This document shows, one piece after another, positions 24,780 through 33,698 of a stretch of 64,000 nucleotides of DNA. Each line of letters begins with the position of its first letter. Within the stretch, counting starts at the first letter, position 1. Source of the DNA: JBHOQX01 sp042408595 (GTDB taxonomy: Bacteria > Chloroflexota > Chloroflexia > Chloroflexales > Roseiflexaceae); NCBI GenBank assembly GCA_042408595.1, contig JBHOQX010000025.1, positions 124,001 through 188,000 on the forward strand, read 5' to 3'. The notes below the pieces were generated by a model that saw nothing but the letters and a program-made list of their open reading frames with translations, ran no database searches and was not told the DNA's origin. A program made the position numbers and the translations under genes.

Positions 24780-26687
24780 ATGCGCCTTGAAGACTTGATC
24801 GGCCGACAGGTCGGCCGCTACGATGTCGTTGCGCTGCTCGGGCGCGGCGGGATGGCCGCCGTCTATCGAGCGCACGACACGGCGCTGCTCCGCGATGTCG
24901 CCCTCAAAATCCTCTATCCGCAGTACACCGGCGATCCGGCGCTGGTCGAGCGCTTCCAGCGCGAGGCGGTGCTGGCCGCCGGGCTGGATCACCCCAACAT
25001 TGTCCCGATCTACGATGTCGGGGAGCAGGACGGGCTGGTGTATATCGCCATGAAGCTGCTGCCCGGCCGCTCGCTCGCGGATGTGCTGGGGCAGCAGGCC
25101 CGCATCCCGCCCGCCCACCTCCTGCCGATCGTCGACCAGATCGCCGCCGCGCTCGACTACGCCCACGCGCGCGGGATCGTCCACCGCGACATCAAGCCGG
25201 CGAACATCGTGCTTGAGGGCGAGCCGCCGCACTGCACCGCGATTCTGACCGACTTCGGTATCGCCAAGTCGCTCGCCGCGGAGGCTACCGGGCTGACCGG
25301 CACCGGCATGCTGCTCGGCACGCCGGACTACATGGCGCCGGAGCAGATCGGCGGGCGGCAGGTCACCGGCGCGGCGGATATCTACGCGCTCGGCGTGCTG
25401 GTCTTCCGCTGCCTCAGCGGGCGGCGCCCGTTCGAAGGCGGCACAGAGGATGTGCTCCTCGGGCATCTGCACGGCACGCCGCCCGACATTTCGCACCTCG
25501 ACCCGACACTGCCGCCAGCGGTGGGGGCGGTACTCCGCCAGGCCATGGCCCGCCGCCCGGAGGATCGCTTTCTGACGGCCAGCGCGTTCGCCCGGGCGCT
25601 GCGATCAGCGTTCGAGGCCCCCGCCGCAACGCTGCCGGCCATCCCTCCGCCGCCTGCCGCGCCGACCGTGGTGCAGGCGCGCCCGGTGGCCACGCCTGGC
25701 GCGCCGATACGACGCGCCGCCGAGGCGCCGCCTCCGCCGGCCCGCTTCGACGCGCCGCCAGAAACCGGCGCCCGCCGCTCGCTGTTCTGGGCGCTTGGGG
25801 TCAGCGCGCTGCTGTTGGCGCTGCTCGGCGGCTGGCTGCTAGCCCGCGCTGGCCAGAACGGCGCCGGCGCGGCGACGCCCGTCACGCCCCTGCCCGTGGC
25901 CACGGCGACACATACGCCCGCGCCGCCGACCGCCGTGCCGCCGACCGTCACGCCGAAACCGACCGCCACGCCGAAACCGACCGTCACGCCGAAACCGACC
26001 GCCACGCCGAAACCGACCGCTGTGCCGCCGACCGCCACGCCGAAGCCGACCGCCGTGCCGCCGACCGTCACGCCGAAACCGACCGCCACGCCAACCGCCG
26101 AGCCGACCGCCACCGCGACCCTTGCGCCGACCGCAACGCTCACACCGACACCGACCGCTACGCCAACCGAGACACCCTGCCCGGACGCGCCGCTGACGGG
26201 CGGGTTCGGCGCCCTTTGGAAAACCGACGCCGGAGTGCGCCGGCAGCTCGGCTGCCCGACCGCGCCGGAGGAGGGCGGCAAGAATGCTGCGGCGGAGCAG
26301 CCCTTTCAAGGCGGCAGCATGTTCTATTTCATGCCGCACGGACTGGTCTACGCGCTCTACGGGGAAGATCGCGGGCGCTGGAGCGGCCACCAACTAAGCG
26401 ACTTCGCCGGCACACCCACCCCGGAGCCGCTGCCGACGCCGGCGGAGCCGGGGCTGAGCATCCCCACGGACGCGTTCGGGCTGGTCTGGTCGCAGGTCCC
26501 GCAGGTGCGCAACCGGCTGGGCTACGCCACCGGCGCGCCGAGCATCCCGCTCGAAGGCGCCTACCAGCCCTTTGAGCGCGGCGTGATGCTCTTCAGCGCC
26601 GAGGGGCTGCGCGGCAAACCGACGATCTACGTTCTGTTCGACAACGGCACGTTCCAGCGCTTCGACGACCCGAACGCGAGGAATTGA
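24780..26687 (+). CDS. Membrane Ser/Thr protein kinase with Thr/Pro stalk and novel ectodomain repeats
   Basis: 635 residues. The N-terminal Hanks-type kinase has the Gly loop LLGRGGMAAVY (19-29), Lys43, HRDIKPANIV, DFGIAK and GTPDYMAPEQ, so it should be active. A membrane helix lies at about 334-355. A stalk of TPKPTATP-type repeats (about 375-465) carries an ectodomain with two related units, FGALWKTDAGVRRQLGCP and FGLVWSQVPQVRNRLGYA, each followed by QPF(Q/E)xGxMxxF. These units resemble LGFP-like wall-binding repeats in style only. It is divergent from PBP1A, so wall-state sensing is a reasonable inference. Confidence 0.92.
   Translation: MRLEDLIGRQVGRYDVVALLGRGGMAAVYRAHDTALLRDVALKILYPQYTGDPALVERFQREAVLAAGLDHPNIVPIYDVGEQDGLVYIAMKLLPGRSLADVLGQQARIPPAHLLPIVDQIAAALDYAHARGIVHRDIKPANIVLEGEPPHCTAILTDFGIAKSLAAEATGLTGTGMLLGTPDYMAPEQIGGRQVTGAADIYALGVLVFRCLSGRRPFEGGTEDVLLGHLHGTPPDISHLDPTLPPAVGAVLRQAMARRPEDRFLTASAFARALRSAFEAPAATLPAIPPPPAAPTVVQARPVATPGAPIRRAAEAPPPPARFDAPPETGARRSLFWALGVSALLLALLGGWLLARAGQNGAGAATPVTPLPVATATHTPAPPTAVPPTVTPKPTATPKPTVTPKPTATPKPTAVPPTATPKPTAVPPTVTPKPTATPTAEPTATATLAPTATLTPTPTATPTETPCPDAPLTGGFGALWKTDAGVRRQLGCPTAPEEGGKNAAAEQPFQGGSMFYFMPHGLVYALYGEDRGRWSGHQLSDFAGTPTPEPLPTPAEPGLSIPTDAFGLVWSQVPQVRNRLGYATGAPSIPLEGAYQPFERGVMLFSAEGLRGKPTIYVLFDNGTFQRFDDPNARN
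25926..26100 (+). repeat. Coding tandem repeat in the kinase stalk
   Basis: Imperfect 18-bp units (ACCGCCACGCCGAAACCG type) with a higher-order repeat of about 120 bp; the block at 25931 recurs at 26051. It encodes TPKPTATPKPTV-like stalk sequence. In-frame length change is the likely mode of variation. Confidence 0.7.
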
Positions 26688-26847
26688 AGCCGGGCGTGCC
26701 ACCCGCTCCATCGGCGCCGGGCGCTGGACGGTGGGCGGGAGGACGAACGCACGACTGGCCACGGCCAAGGGTGTACCATTCCGAGCAATCGGCCGTCGCC
26801 TTTCGTCCTTATGCCCGGGATCATTCATCATACACCACACACCTCAG

Positions 26848-27060
26848 AGGGTGTCTGAAGAGCTGCGAGCGGGGGCATTGGGGGGGCCACCTTGCCAACC
26901 TCCCGTCTCAACCAGCTTCTCATCCGAGGTACGGCGGGCCTGCGGCCCGCCACGGCGTCTGTTTTCGCGCGGACACGCGCGCCGTAGCGCGTGTCCGCGC
27001 CCTAGCAGAGGGTTTCCCAGGGGCTTCGGCCCGCCGGACCTCTCTGGCGCGTACGTCCTG
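26848..27060. repeat. Dispersed intergenic repeat, longest copy
   Basis: Fills most of the 384-bp gap 26688-27071. Positions 26933-26955 and 62456-62478 share a 23-bp block (GGCGGGCCTGCGGCCC[GT]CC...). Positions 27020-27060 align without gaps to 60790-60830 and 62524-62564. An internal ACACGCGCGCCGTAGCGCGTGT hairpin is present. The copy ends 11 bp before the next gene. The first part of the gap (26700-26845) holds a low-complexity island. Confidence 0.55.
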
Positions 27061-27071
27061 TCATCATCCAC

Positions 27072-27377
27072 ATGTCCTACTACGACGACGTGTACGAGAT
27101 CGTCTGCCGCATTCCGCCGGGGCGCGTCAGCACCTATGGCCGCATCGCGGCGATGACCCACGTGCCACGCGGAGCCCGCGGCGTCGGCTGGGCGCTGGCC
27201 GGCCTGCCGCCGGACCGTGCCCGCCAGGTGCCGTGGTGGCGGGTGATCAACGCCGCCGGGCGGATCAGCAACGAGTACAACGCCGCGCTCCAGCGCGCGT
27301 TGCTCGAGGCCGAGGGCGTCCGATTCGACCCGCATGGATATGTCGATCTGGAGCGCTTTCTGTGGACAGAAGCGTGA
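27072..27377 (+). CDS. Alkyltransferase-like protein (ATL)
   Basis: 101 residues. It resembles the C-terminal DNA-binding domain of O6-alkylguanine-DNA alkyltransferase: Tyr and Arg-finger region RVSTYGRIA, then RGVGWALAG. The active-site PCHR motif reads PWWRVI, so the acceptor Cys is Trp as in ATL proteins. These bind O6-alkylguanine without repairing it and direct it to nucleotide excision repair. No ribosome site is visible; the dispersed repeat ends just upstream. Confidence 0.9.
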   Translation: MSYYDDVYEIVCRIPPGRVSTYGRIAAMTHVPRGARGVGWALAGLPPDRARQVPWWRVINAAGRISNEYNAALQRALLEAEGVRFDPHGYVDLERFLWTEA

Positions 27378-27384
27378 GAGCTGA

Positions 27385-27500
27385 AGATCAGGCGATGAAT
27401 GATGCGTGATGCATGACGAGTGACGATCACCTTGTCTCCCTGCCTCCCTGTCTCCCTACCCCCGTATGATCTCGCCATCTTGTCATCTTGTCCCCCACAG
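27385..27500. repeat. Low-complexity island (GATGAATGATG and CTCCCTGTCTCCC words)
   Basis: GATGAATGATGCGTGATGC, then CTTGTCTCCCTGCCTCCC, then GCCATCTTGTCATCTTGTCC. The CTCCCTGTCTCCC words recur inside the glycosyltransferase gene at 40665-40692. Confidence 0.6.
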
Positions 27501-27514
27501 GCCTGCCGCGCTGG

Positions 27515-27520
27515 TATAAT
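27515..27520 (+). promoter_or_regulatory. Extended -10 promoter of the GPDPase-type membrane protein operon
   Basis: TGG followed by TATAAT, 38 bp before the start at 27559. Confidence 0.55.
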
Positions 27521-27558
27521 GATCAAACGACGATCAGTCTCATTCAGGAGAGCGCTGC

Positions 27559-28545
27559 ATGACACTCACACCGCATCTCCGACCCATGTCGATCGGCGAT
27601 TTGCTCGACGCGGCCTTCCGGTTGTATCGCCGGCATTTCCTCACCTTCATCGGGATCGCCGCGCTGCTGCAGGTGCCATTCCTGATTCTGCAGGCGTTGT
27701 TGCAGTTCGCCATCGGCGGTACCGTAAACGGCAGGCTGACGGAGCTGCTGGAGAACCCGGCAGCGACGGAAGGGAGCTCGCTGTCCGACGTGTTGCCGCT
27801 CGGCCAGCTGGCCCTGTACTACGTCTTATCGTTCGGTCTGGCGATCATCCAGGGGCTCGTTATCCAGAACCTGATCGCCGGTGCGCTGGCAAACGCGATC
27901 TCGCGCAGCTACCTTGGCCAGCCGGTGAGCATCCTCGGCGCGTACCGCTTCGGCGCGGGGCGGCTCGGCTCGCTGATTGTAGCGTCGCTCCTGCTCGGGC
28001 TGCTCGCACTGGTCCTGGCTGGTGTGGTGATCGGTGTGCCGGCCCTGCTCCTGATCGGCGCGGCGGCCAGCGGGCGGGTGGATGGCGTGGCGGGGGGCCT
28101 CCTGTTCGCCTTCGCCCTGATCGGGCTGGCTATTCTGTCCATCCTGCTGGCCGCCATGCTGCTCCCCCGTTTCCTTCTGGCCACGCAGGCGATCGTTCTC
28201 GAAGGCAAGGAGGCGGTGGACGGCCTGCGCCGCAGTTGGCAGCTCGTCTCCGGTTCGTTCTGGCGCGTGCTCGGCGTCGTGGTGCTCATGGGGCTGATCG
28301 TCTTTGTGATCAGCTTTATCTTTGGGCTGCCAGCCTCGATCCTGAACGCCATACTCGCGGTACGCCAGGCATCGCCATTCGCGCTCACGAGCACCCAGGT
28401 TCTCTCGAACCTCTTGGTTGAGATCGGCACGATTCTCGTGATGCCGCTCCAGCTTGCGGTCTTCACGCTGCTCTATTACGACCTGCGGGTGCGCAAGGAA
28501 GGGTACGACCTGCAGTTGATGGCGCAGCAACTTACGACAGCGTGA
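27559..28545 (+). CDS. Polytopic membrane protein (glycerophosphodiester phosphodiesterase membrane-domain-like)
   Basis: 328 residues with about six membrane helices. The pattern LRPMSIGDLLDAAFRLYRRHFLTFIGIAALLQVP at the N-terminus is that of the GPDPase membrane domain family. VEGKEAVDGLRRSW-type loops (here IVLEGKEAVDGLRRSWQLVSGSFWRVLG) are also characteristic. No catalytic phosphodiesterase domain is present; function unknown. AGGAG lies about 8 nt upstream of the ATG. It overlaps the next gene by a GTGA junction, so the three membrane genes that follow probably form an operon. Confidence 0.8.
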   Translation: MTLTPHLRPMSIGDLLDAAFRLYRRHFLTFIGIAALLQVPFLILQALLQFAIGGTVNGRLTELLENPAATEGSSLSDVLPLGQLALYYVLSFGLAIIQGLVIQNLIAGALANAISRSYLGQPVSILGAYRFGAGRLGSLIVASLLLGLLALVLAGVVIGVPALLLIGAAASGRVDGVAGGLLFAFALIGLAILSILLAAMLLPRFLLATQAIVLEGKEAVDGLRRSWQLVSGSFWRVLGVVVLMGLIVFVISFIFGLPASILNAILAVRQASPFALTSTQVLSNLLVEIGTILVMPLQLAVFTLLYYDLRVRKEGYDLQLMAQQLTTA

Positions 28546-29615
28546 ACATCAGGACAGTAGACCGCGGACGGGGAACGGTGAGCGAGTGCGCAAATCCGGG
28601 AACCCGGCGACGAGAAGCGCAGGAGACGGAGGCGCAGCCGTTCTCCTTCGCTCTTCGTCGCCTGGTCACCCGATCGCTGCGGGCGCGCGTTCTGCTCCTG
28701 GCTCTGCTGCTGCCTGCGCTGTGTCTCGCCGCGCCCGTCGCCGCCCAGGGAACCGAGGCCGACGCCGCGACCTACGCTGCCCTGGCGCGTGAAGCGTTGG
28801 CCGCGGCACAGCGCCGCGATCGGATCGGCCTGCAGGACGCCGGCGCGCGGCTTGCCGCCGTGGAAACCGTTCGCCTCGGCGATGGCACGCGGGTGGCGGT
28901 CGACAACCGCTGGCTGGCCGAGGCCACCCGCTCGAACGACCCGAACTATCCGCTGATCGCCGCGCGCCTGGGCGCGCTGGTGGACGCGCTGGCCGCGCCG
29001 TCCGCCCCACCCCCGCCCGACGCATTGGACCGCCTCCAGCGCCTGCTGGACGGGCCGCCCTTCCGCGACGAGCCGCAGGATCCGCGCCTGGCGGAGGCGC
29101 TGCGCGAGCGGCTGATCCTGCTGCTCGCCCGGCTGTTCGGCGCGACCGGCAACGCCCTGTTCGCGACCCCCCTCGGGGCGCTGATCGCCGCGATGGGCCT
29201 GCTGCTGCTGCTGGCGGTCTTCGTCTACCTGGGGCTTGGGCTGCGGCGGGCGGTGGCCGGCGAGGCGCAGGCCCGCGACGACCCGGAGGCCCACCTGACG
29301 GCGCAGGAGGCCTACGAGCAGGCCGGCGCGCTGGCCCGCGGCGGCGACCGGCGGACGGCGGTGCGCTACCTCTATCTGGCCGCGCTGCTGGCGCTGGACG
29401 AGCGCGGCAAGCTGCGCTACGATCGGGCGCTCACCAACCGCGAGTACCTCGAGCGCGCCGCCAGCGACCCGGCGCTGTGCGCGCGGCTCGCCCCGGTGGT
29501 CGAGACGTTCGACCGCGTCTGGTACGGCCATGTGCCACTCGATAGCGCGGCGTTCGCCAGCTACCAGGCCCAGGTTGAGGCGCTGCGGCAGGTCTCTGAC
29601 AAGACGACACGGTGA
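28542..29615 (+). CDS. DUF4129-domain membrane protein
   Basis: 357 residues from GTG 28542, overlapping the previous stop; GTG 28578 is an alternative. A signal-like helix (ARVLLLALLLPALCLAAPVAAQ) is followed by a periplasmic helical region, a second membrane helix (GALIAAMGLLLLLAVFVYLGLGL) and a cytoplasmic DUF4129 domain ending LRYDRALTNREYLERA...FDRVWYGHVPLD. DUF4129 proteins accompany transglutaminase, DUF4350, MoxR and DUF58 genes in many bacteria, probably in envelope-linked complexes. Confidence 0.85.
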   Translation: MNIRTVDRGRGTVSECANPGTRRREAQETEAQPFSFALRRLVTRSLRARVLLLALLLPALCLAAPVAAQGTEADAATYAALAREALAAAQRRDRIGLQDAGARLAAVETVRLGDGTRVAVDNRWLAEATRSNDPNYPLIAARLGALVDALAAPSAPPPPDALDRLQRLLDGPPFRDEPQDPRLAEALRERLILLLARLFGATGNALFATPLGALIAAMGLLLLLAVFVYLGLGLRRAVAGEAQARDDPEAHLTAQEAYEQAGALARGGDRRTAVRYLYLAALLALDERGKLRYDRALTNREYLERAASDPALCARLAPVVETFDRVWYGHVPLDSAAFASYQAQVEALRQVSDKTTR

Positions 29616-29716
29616 AGGTCAGGGCACGGCGCACCCGGCGCTGCGCTGCCGCAAGGGAATCGCTGATCGCCAAATGCTCTGATCATCCATCACAGTATCC
29701 GGACTATCCAGCTCCT

Positions 29717-30874
29717 ATGCCCTCCCAGCGTGACATGCTCATCCTCATCGGCCTCTTCCTGGCCCTGGCGGCGTTCGCGGTGCTTGGGACGGGGCGGGCC
29801 GTGCAAGAGGCCACCGAGACCCGCCCGACGAGCTACAGCGCCAACCGGACCGGCGCGCTCGGCCTGTTCCGCTGGGCGCAAGAGCTCGGCTACGACGCCC
29901 GCCGGCTGGAGTACCGCGACTTCGCGCTCGGCCCGGACGACGCGGCGCTGGTCGTGCTCAACCCGAGCGAGATCTTCAGCCGCGCGCAGGTGCGCGACCT
30001 GCTGGCCTGGATCGAAGATGGCGGCACGCTCATCCTGGCGGATGACAGCCCGGTGCTGTTCAGCCCGGCGCGCCCGCTGCTGGAGGAACTGAAGATCGAG
30101 CCGCAGCTCTACACGGCGACGCTGGAACTGGAGCGCGTTCCCATCACGCAACCGGCCTTCGACAGCCCGCCGGTCGCCAGCATGGAGGCGAACACCGCCC
30201 GCGTGCTCGCGCCGCGCGCCGACGACTGGCTGAAGCTCGCCGGCCCGCCAGACGGGACGGTGGTGGCCGGGCGGCGCATCGGGGACGGCTACGCCATCGT
30301 CAGCGCGGCGACGCACCCGTTTACCAACGGCGGCCTGCGCGACCGCAGCAACGCGGCGCTGGCTCTCAACCTGCTACAGCGCATCCCGCCGGGCGGGCGC
30401 GTCCTGTTCGACGAGATTCACCACGGCTATGTCGTGCGCCCGCCAGCCGGCAGCGGCCTGCTGGGGACGGCGTGGGGCTGGGCGGCGCTGTATGCGCTGG
30501 CGGTGGCCGGCCTGTACCTGCTGCTGACCGGGCGGCGCTTCGGGCGGCCCGTGCCACTGCGCGAGGAGACCGCCCGCCGCAGCAGCGCCGAGTATGTCGA
30601 AAGCATGGCCGATCTGTTCCAGCGCGGCGGCAAGCGCGGCTTCATCATGCGCTACTATTACGACAGCTTCAAGCGCCGCCTGGCCCGGCCGTACAGCATC
30701 AACCCGCGGCTGGACGACGACGCGTTCGTGCGCGAGTTGGCCCGCGCCCGCCCGGTGGACGAGGCGGCGCTGCGAGCGACGCTGGCGCGGCTGCGCGAGA
30801 CGCCGCCGGGCGAGGCCGACCTGGTGCGTCGCGTCGCCGAGGCGGAAGAGATGCTCGAGGCGATCACACGGTGA
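29717..30874 (+). CDS. DUF4350-domain membrane protein
   Basis: 385 residues from ATG 29717. An N-terminal membrane helix precedes a DUF4350 core (TSYSANRTGALGLFRWAQELGYDARRLE, LLAWIEDGGTLILADD, GYAIVSAATHPFTNGGL). A second helix (WAALYALAVAGLYLLLTGRRFGRP) and the conserved cytoplasmic RRSSAEYVESMADLFQRGGKRGF...YYYDSFKRRLARPY follow. It pairs with DUF4129. The MoxR ATPase and DUF58 genes that usually follow are absent; purB comes next. Confidence 0.87.
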   Translation: MPSQRDMLILIGLFLALAAFAVLGTGRAVQEATETRPTSYSANRTGALGLFRWAQELGYDARRLEYRDFALGPDDAALVVLNPSEIFSRAQVRDLLAWIEDGGTLILADDSPVLFSPARPLLEELKIEPQLYTATLELERVPITQPAFDSPPVASMEANTARVLAPRADDWLKLAGPPDGTVVAGRRIGDGYAIVSAATHPFTNGGLRDRSNAALALNLLQRIPPGGRVLFDEIHHGYVVRPPAGSGLLGTAWGWAALYALAVAGLYLLLTGRRFGRPVPLREETARRSSAEYVESMADLFQRGGKRGFIMRYYYDSFKRRLARPYSINPRLDDDAFVRELARARPVDEAALRATLARLRETPPGEADLVRRVAEAEEMLEAITR

Positions 30875-30957
30875 GGGGCAGCGGCGTGAATGACGAATCA
30901 TGAATAGTGGGTTGGCAGTTTTGCGCTTTTGAACTCTGAGCGTGCACAAGGCATACA

Positions 30958-32337
30958 GTGGCAACAGCATTAACCGCACTATCGCCGCTGGACGGGCGCT
31001 ACCACCAGGATGCCGCCGCGTTGGAGGCGTATTTCAGCGAGGCGGCGCTCTTCCGCTACCGCGTCCGCGTCGAGGTCGAGTACCTGATCTTCCTCTCGCG
31101 GGCCCGCAACGTCGGCTTCATCGCGCCGCTCGATCCGCAGGCCGCCGCGGCGCTGCGGGCGCTCTACCGCGGCTTCAGCGCCGAGGATGCCGCGGCGATC
31201 GCCGCCTGGGACCGCACGGTCAACCATGACGTCAAAGCGGTGGAGTACTGGCTGCGCGAGCAACTCGCCCGGCTCGGCCTCGGCGCCTACGCCGAGGCGG
31301 TCCACTTCGCTCTTACGTCCGAGGACGTGAACAACCTGGCCTACGGGCTGGCGGTGCGCGAGGCGCGCGATCTGGTGCTCGTGCCGACGGCAGGCGAGTT
31401 GGCCGGCGCGCTGCACGAGCTGGCGCTGCGCGAGGCTGCCACGCCGATGCTGGCGCGCACCCATGGCCAGCCGGCCACCCCGACGACCCTCGGCAAAGAG
31501 TACGCCGTCTTCGTCGCCCGGCTGCGCCGCGCCCTGGAGCGCCTGAGCGGCGTGAAGCTCACCGGCAAGCTCACCGGCGCGACCGGCACGCTCGCCGCGC
31601 ACCACGCGGCCCTGCCGCAGATCGACTGGCCGGCCTTCAGCCGGGCGTTCGTCCGCTCGCTCGACCTGGAGCCGGTGCTGCTGACGACGCAGATCGAGCC
31701 GCACGACACGCTCGCCGAGCTGTGCGACGCGCTGAAACGGCTCAACAGCGTGCTGATCGACCTGTGCCAGGACACCTGGCAGTACATCAGCCTGGGCTAC
31801 CTGGTGCAGGCCGCGCGCCCCGGCGAGGTCGGTTCGTCCACCATGCCGCACAAGGTCAACCCGATCGATTTCGAGAACGGCGAGGGCAATCTGGGGCTGG
31901 CCAATGCGCTGCTGGAGCACTTCAGCCGCAAGCTGCCGATCTCGCGGATGCAGCGCGACCTGACCGACTCAACCGTGCTGCGGAACCTGGGGGTGGCGTT
32001 TGGGCACAGCCTGGTGGCGTACTGCCGTGTCCGGCGCGGCCTCGCGAAGCTCGCCGCCGATCCGCAGCGCATGCTCGGCGACCTGCGGGACCACCCGGAG
32101 GTGCTGGCCGAGGCGGTGCAGACCATCCTGCGGCGGGCCGGCTACCCCGAGCCGTATGAGGCGCTGAAGCGGCTGACCCGCGGCCAGGCGCTGACGCTCG
32201 AGGAGCTGCGCGCCTTCGCCGACAGCCTCGACGTGGCCGAGGACGTCAAGGCCGAGTTGCGCGCCCTCACGCCAGAGACCTACACCGGCTACGCCGCCGA
32301 GCTGGCGCGCACCATCGTGCGCGACTGGACGAAGTAG
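30958..32337 (+). CDS. purB: Adenylosuccinate lyase
   Basis: 459 residues from GTG 30958. It cleaves SAICAR and adenylosuccinate in purine synthesis. The fumarase-superfamily signature SSTMPHKVNPIDFENGEGNLG is intact. VNHDVKAVEYWL, TSEDVNNLAYGL and ARTHGQPATPTTLGKE are the other conserved regions. Length and sequence fit the E. coli-type enzyme. It is preceded by a short island and no strong ribosome site. Confidence 0.95.
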   Translation: MATALTALSPLDGRYHQDAAALEAYFSEAALFRYRVRVEVEYLIFLSRARNVGFIAPLDPQAAAALRALYRGFSAEDAAAIAAWDRTVNHDVKAVEYWLREQLARLGLGAYAEAVHFALTSEDVNNLAYGLAVREARDLVLVPTAGELAGALHELALREAATPMLARTHGQPATPTTLGKEYAVFVARLRRALERLSGVKLTGKLTGATGTLAAHHAALPQIDWPAFSRAFVRSLDLEPVLLTTQIEPHDTLAELCDALKRLNSVLIDLCQDTWQYISLGYLVQAARPGEVGSSTMPHKVNPIDFENGEGNLGLANALLEHFSRKLPISRMQRDLTDSTVLRNLGVAFGHSLVAYCRVRRGLAKLAADPQRMLGDLRDHPEVLAEAVQTILRRAGYPEPYEALKRLTRGQALTLEELRAFADSLDVAEDVKAELRALTPETYTGYAAELARTIVRDWTK

Positions 32338-32392
32338 CCAGGCGCCCCGGACCATAGCCGCCAGGCCAGCCGCCGCGCGTCTGCGTGCCATC

Positions 32393-33562
32393 TCACGGCG
32401 CCGGAAGCCCTGCGGCCGCCGCGTAGACCCTCAGCGTGGCTTCCGCCGCGCGCCGCCAGGAGAAACTCGCCGCCCGCGCCAGCCCGCGCTCGCGCAGCCC
32501 GGCCCGCAGCGCTGCGTCGCCCAACAGCCGGGCCAGGCCGGCGGCAAGCGCTTGCGGGTCGGACACATCGACCACCATCGCCGCGTCGCCCACCACCTCC
32601 GGCAGGCTGGCGTTCCCGCCGCAGAGCACCGGCGCGCCGCAGGCCATTGCCTCCAGCGGCGGCAGGCCGAAGCCCTCGTAGCGCGACGGGTAGGCAAAGA
32701 CCTCCGCGCCGGCATAGAGCGCCGGCAGGTCGGCCTCCGGCACGCCCGGCAGGAAGCGCACCGCCACGCCGAGCCGGGCCGCCGCCGCGCGCGCCTCGGG
32801 GTAGCGGGCGTCCCAGTGGCCGGCGATGACTAATGGCAACTCGCAGCGTGCCGATGGCAGATGCTGCTGCCCACGCTGCGAGCTGCGATTCCCAGTCTGC
32901 ACTTGATGCCAGGCCTCCACCAGCCCCGCCAGGTTCTTGTGCGGCTTGTTCGAGGAGACGCACAAGACATAGCGCGCCGGCAGGCCGTAGCGCGCGCGGA
33001 CGGCGGTGATGGCCTCCGGCGGCTGTGGGCAGAAGCGCGGGTCAGCAGCGAGCGGCGTGATGGCGATCCGCTCCGGCGGGATGCGATAAGCCGCCGCGAG
33101 ATCGGCGCGGGCGCTGGCCGAGAGGGCGATCAGCCGGGTGGAGACGCGCGCCGCGAGCCGAGTCAGCAGGTCGAAGAGCAGCCGGGCGCGCGGCCGTACC
33201 TCGCCGGGGAACAGCCGCGGGATGATGTCGTAGAGCGTCGTGACGGATGGGCAGGGGAGCCCGGCGTAGGGGCGCACGTAATACGGCGCGTGGTAGACAT
33301 CCGCCCGCAGCCGGCGCAGCAGCCGCGGGATGGCCGCCTGCTCGTCCGGGCTGAACGGCCGGGCCGTAGTCGGGACCAGGGTGACGCCAGGCCGCGCCAG
33401 GGCCGTGAAGTCGTGGCGCGTGTTCGGCAGCGCCGGGTTGTAGAGCAGGCAGAGCTCAGGGCCGGGCTCCAGCGCCGCGAGCGCCGCCGCCAAGTTGTAG
33501 ACGTAGCGGCCGATGCCGGGAAAATGATCGGCCACATAGCGGGCATCGAGCGCGATTCGCAT
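32393..33562 (-). CDS. Glycosyltransferase family 4 (mannosyltransferase-like)
   Basis: 389 residues from ATG 33562. The N-terminus MRIALDARYVADHFPGIGRYVYNL and YHAPYYVRP, LYDIIPRLFP are typical of GT4 mannosyltransferases. The nucleotide-sugar motif EGFGLPPLEAMACGAPVL contains the paired Glu residues. Residues about 220-243 (TGNRSSQRGQQHLPSARCE) interrupt a conserved strand and are encoded by an inserted segment with an 11-bp inverted repeat. It is the last gene of the polysaccharide cluster in the minus direction. Confidence 0.9.
   Translation of the reverse strand: MRIALDARYVADHFPGIGRYVYNLAAALAALEPGPELCLLYNPALPNTRHDFTALARPGVTLVPTTARPFSPDEQAAIPRLLRRLRADVYHAPYYVRPYAGLPCPSVTTLYDIIPRLFPGEVRPRARLLFDLLTRLAARVSTRLIALSASARADLAAAYRIPPERIAITPLAADPRFCPQPPEAITAVRARYGLPARYVLCVSSNKPHKNLAGLVEAWHQVQTGNRSSQRGQQHLPSARCELPLVIAGHWDARYPEARAAAARLGVAVRFLPGVPEADLPALYAGAEVFAYPSRYEGFGLPPLEAMACGAPVLCGGNASLPEVVGDAAMVVDVSDPQALAAGLARLLGDAALRAGLRERGLARAASFSWRRAAEATLRVYAAAAGLPAP
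32840..32882. repeat. Inverted-repeat insert inside the glycosyltransferase gene
   Basis: CTCGCAGCGTG (32840-32850) and CACGCTGCGAG (32872-32882) are perfect inverted copies. They sit within a stretch of about 60 bp that adds roughly 20 residues to a normally compact loop. GCTGCGATTCCCAGTCTGCA next to it belongs to the GATTGCAG word family. Confidence 0.55.
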
Positions 33563-33698
33563 CGCGGGCTTTCGTGCGGGGCGGAAGGCGCGGCGGCCAC
33601 CTACGCCCTCGATGTGATGGCAGTGCGTACGCCGGGATGACGAGCGGCGGGACGGCCGCCTGCCCTCCGCCGCGACGCAGCCCCCGAGCGGGGGGGCG

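Noticed and set aside
25926..26100. Possible CRISPR-like array
   Set aside because: Units are imperfect, contiguous and in frame, encoding a Thr/Pro stalk; there are no spacers or cas genes.
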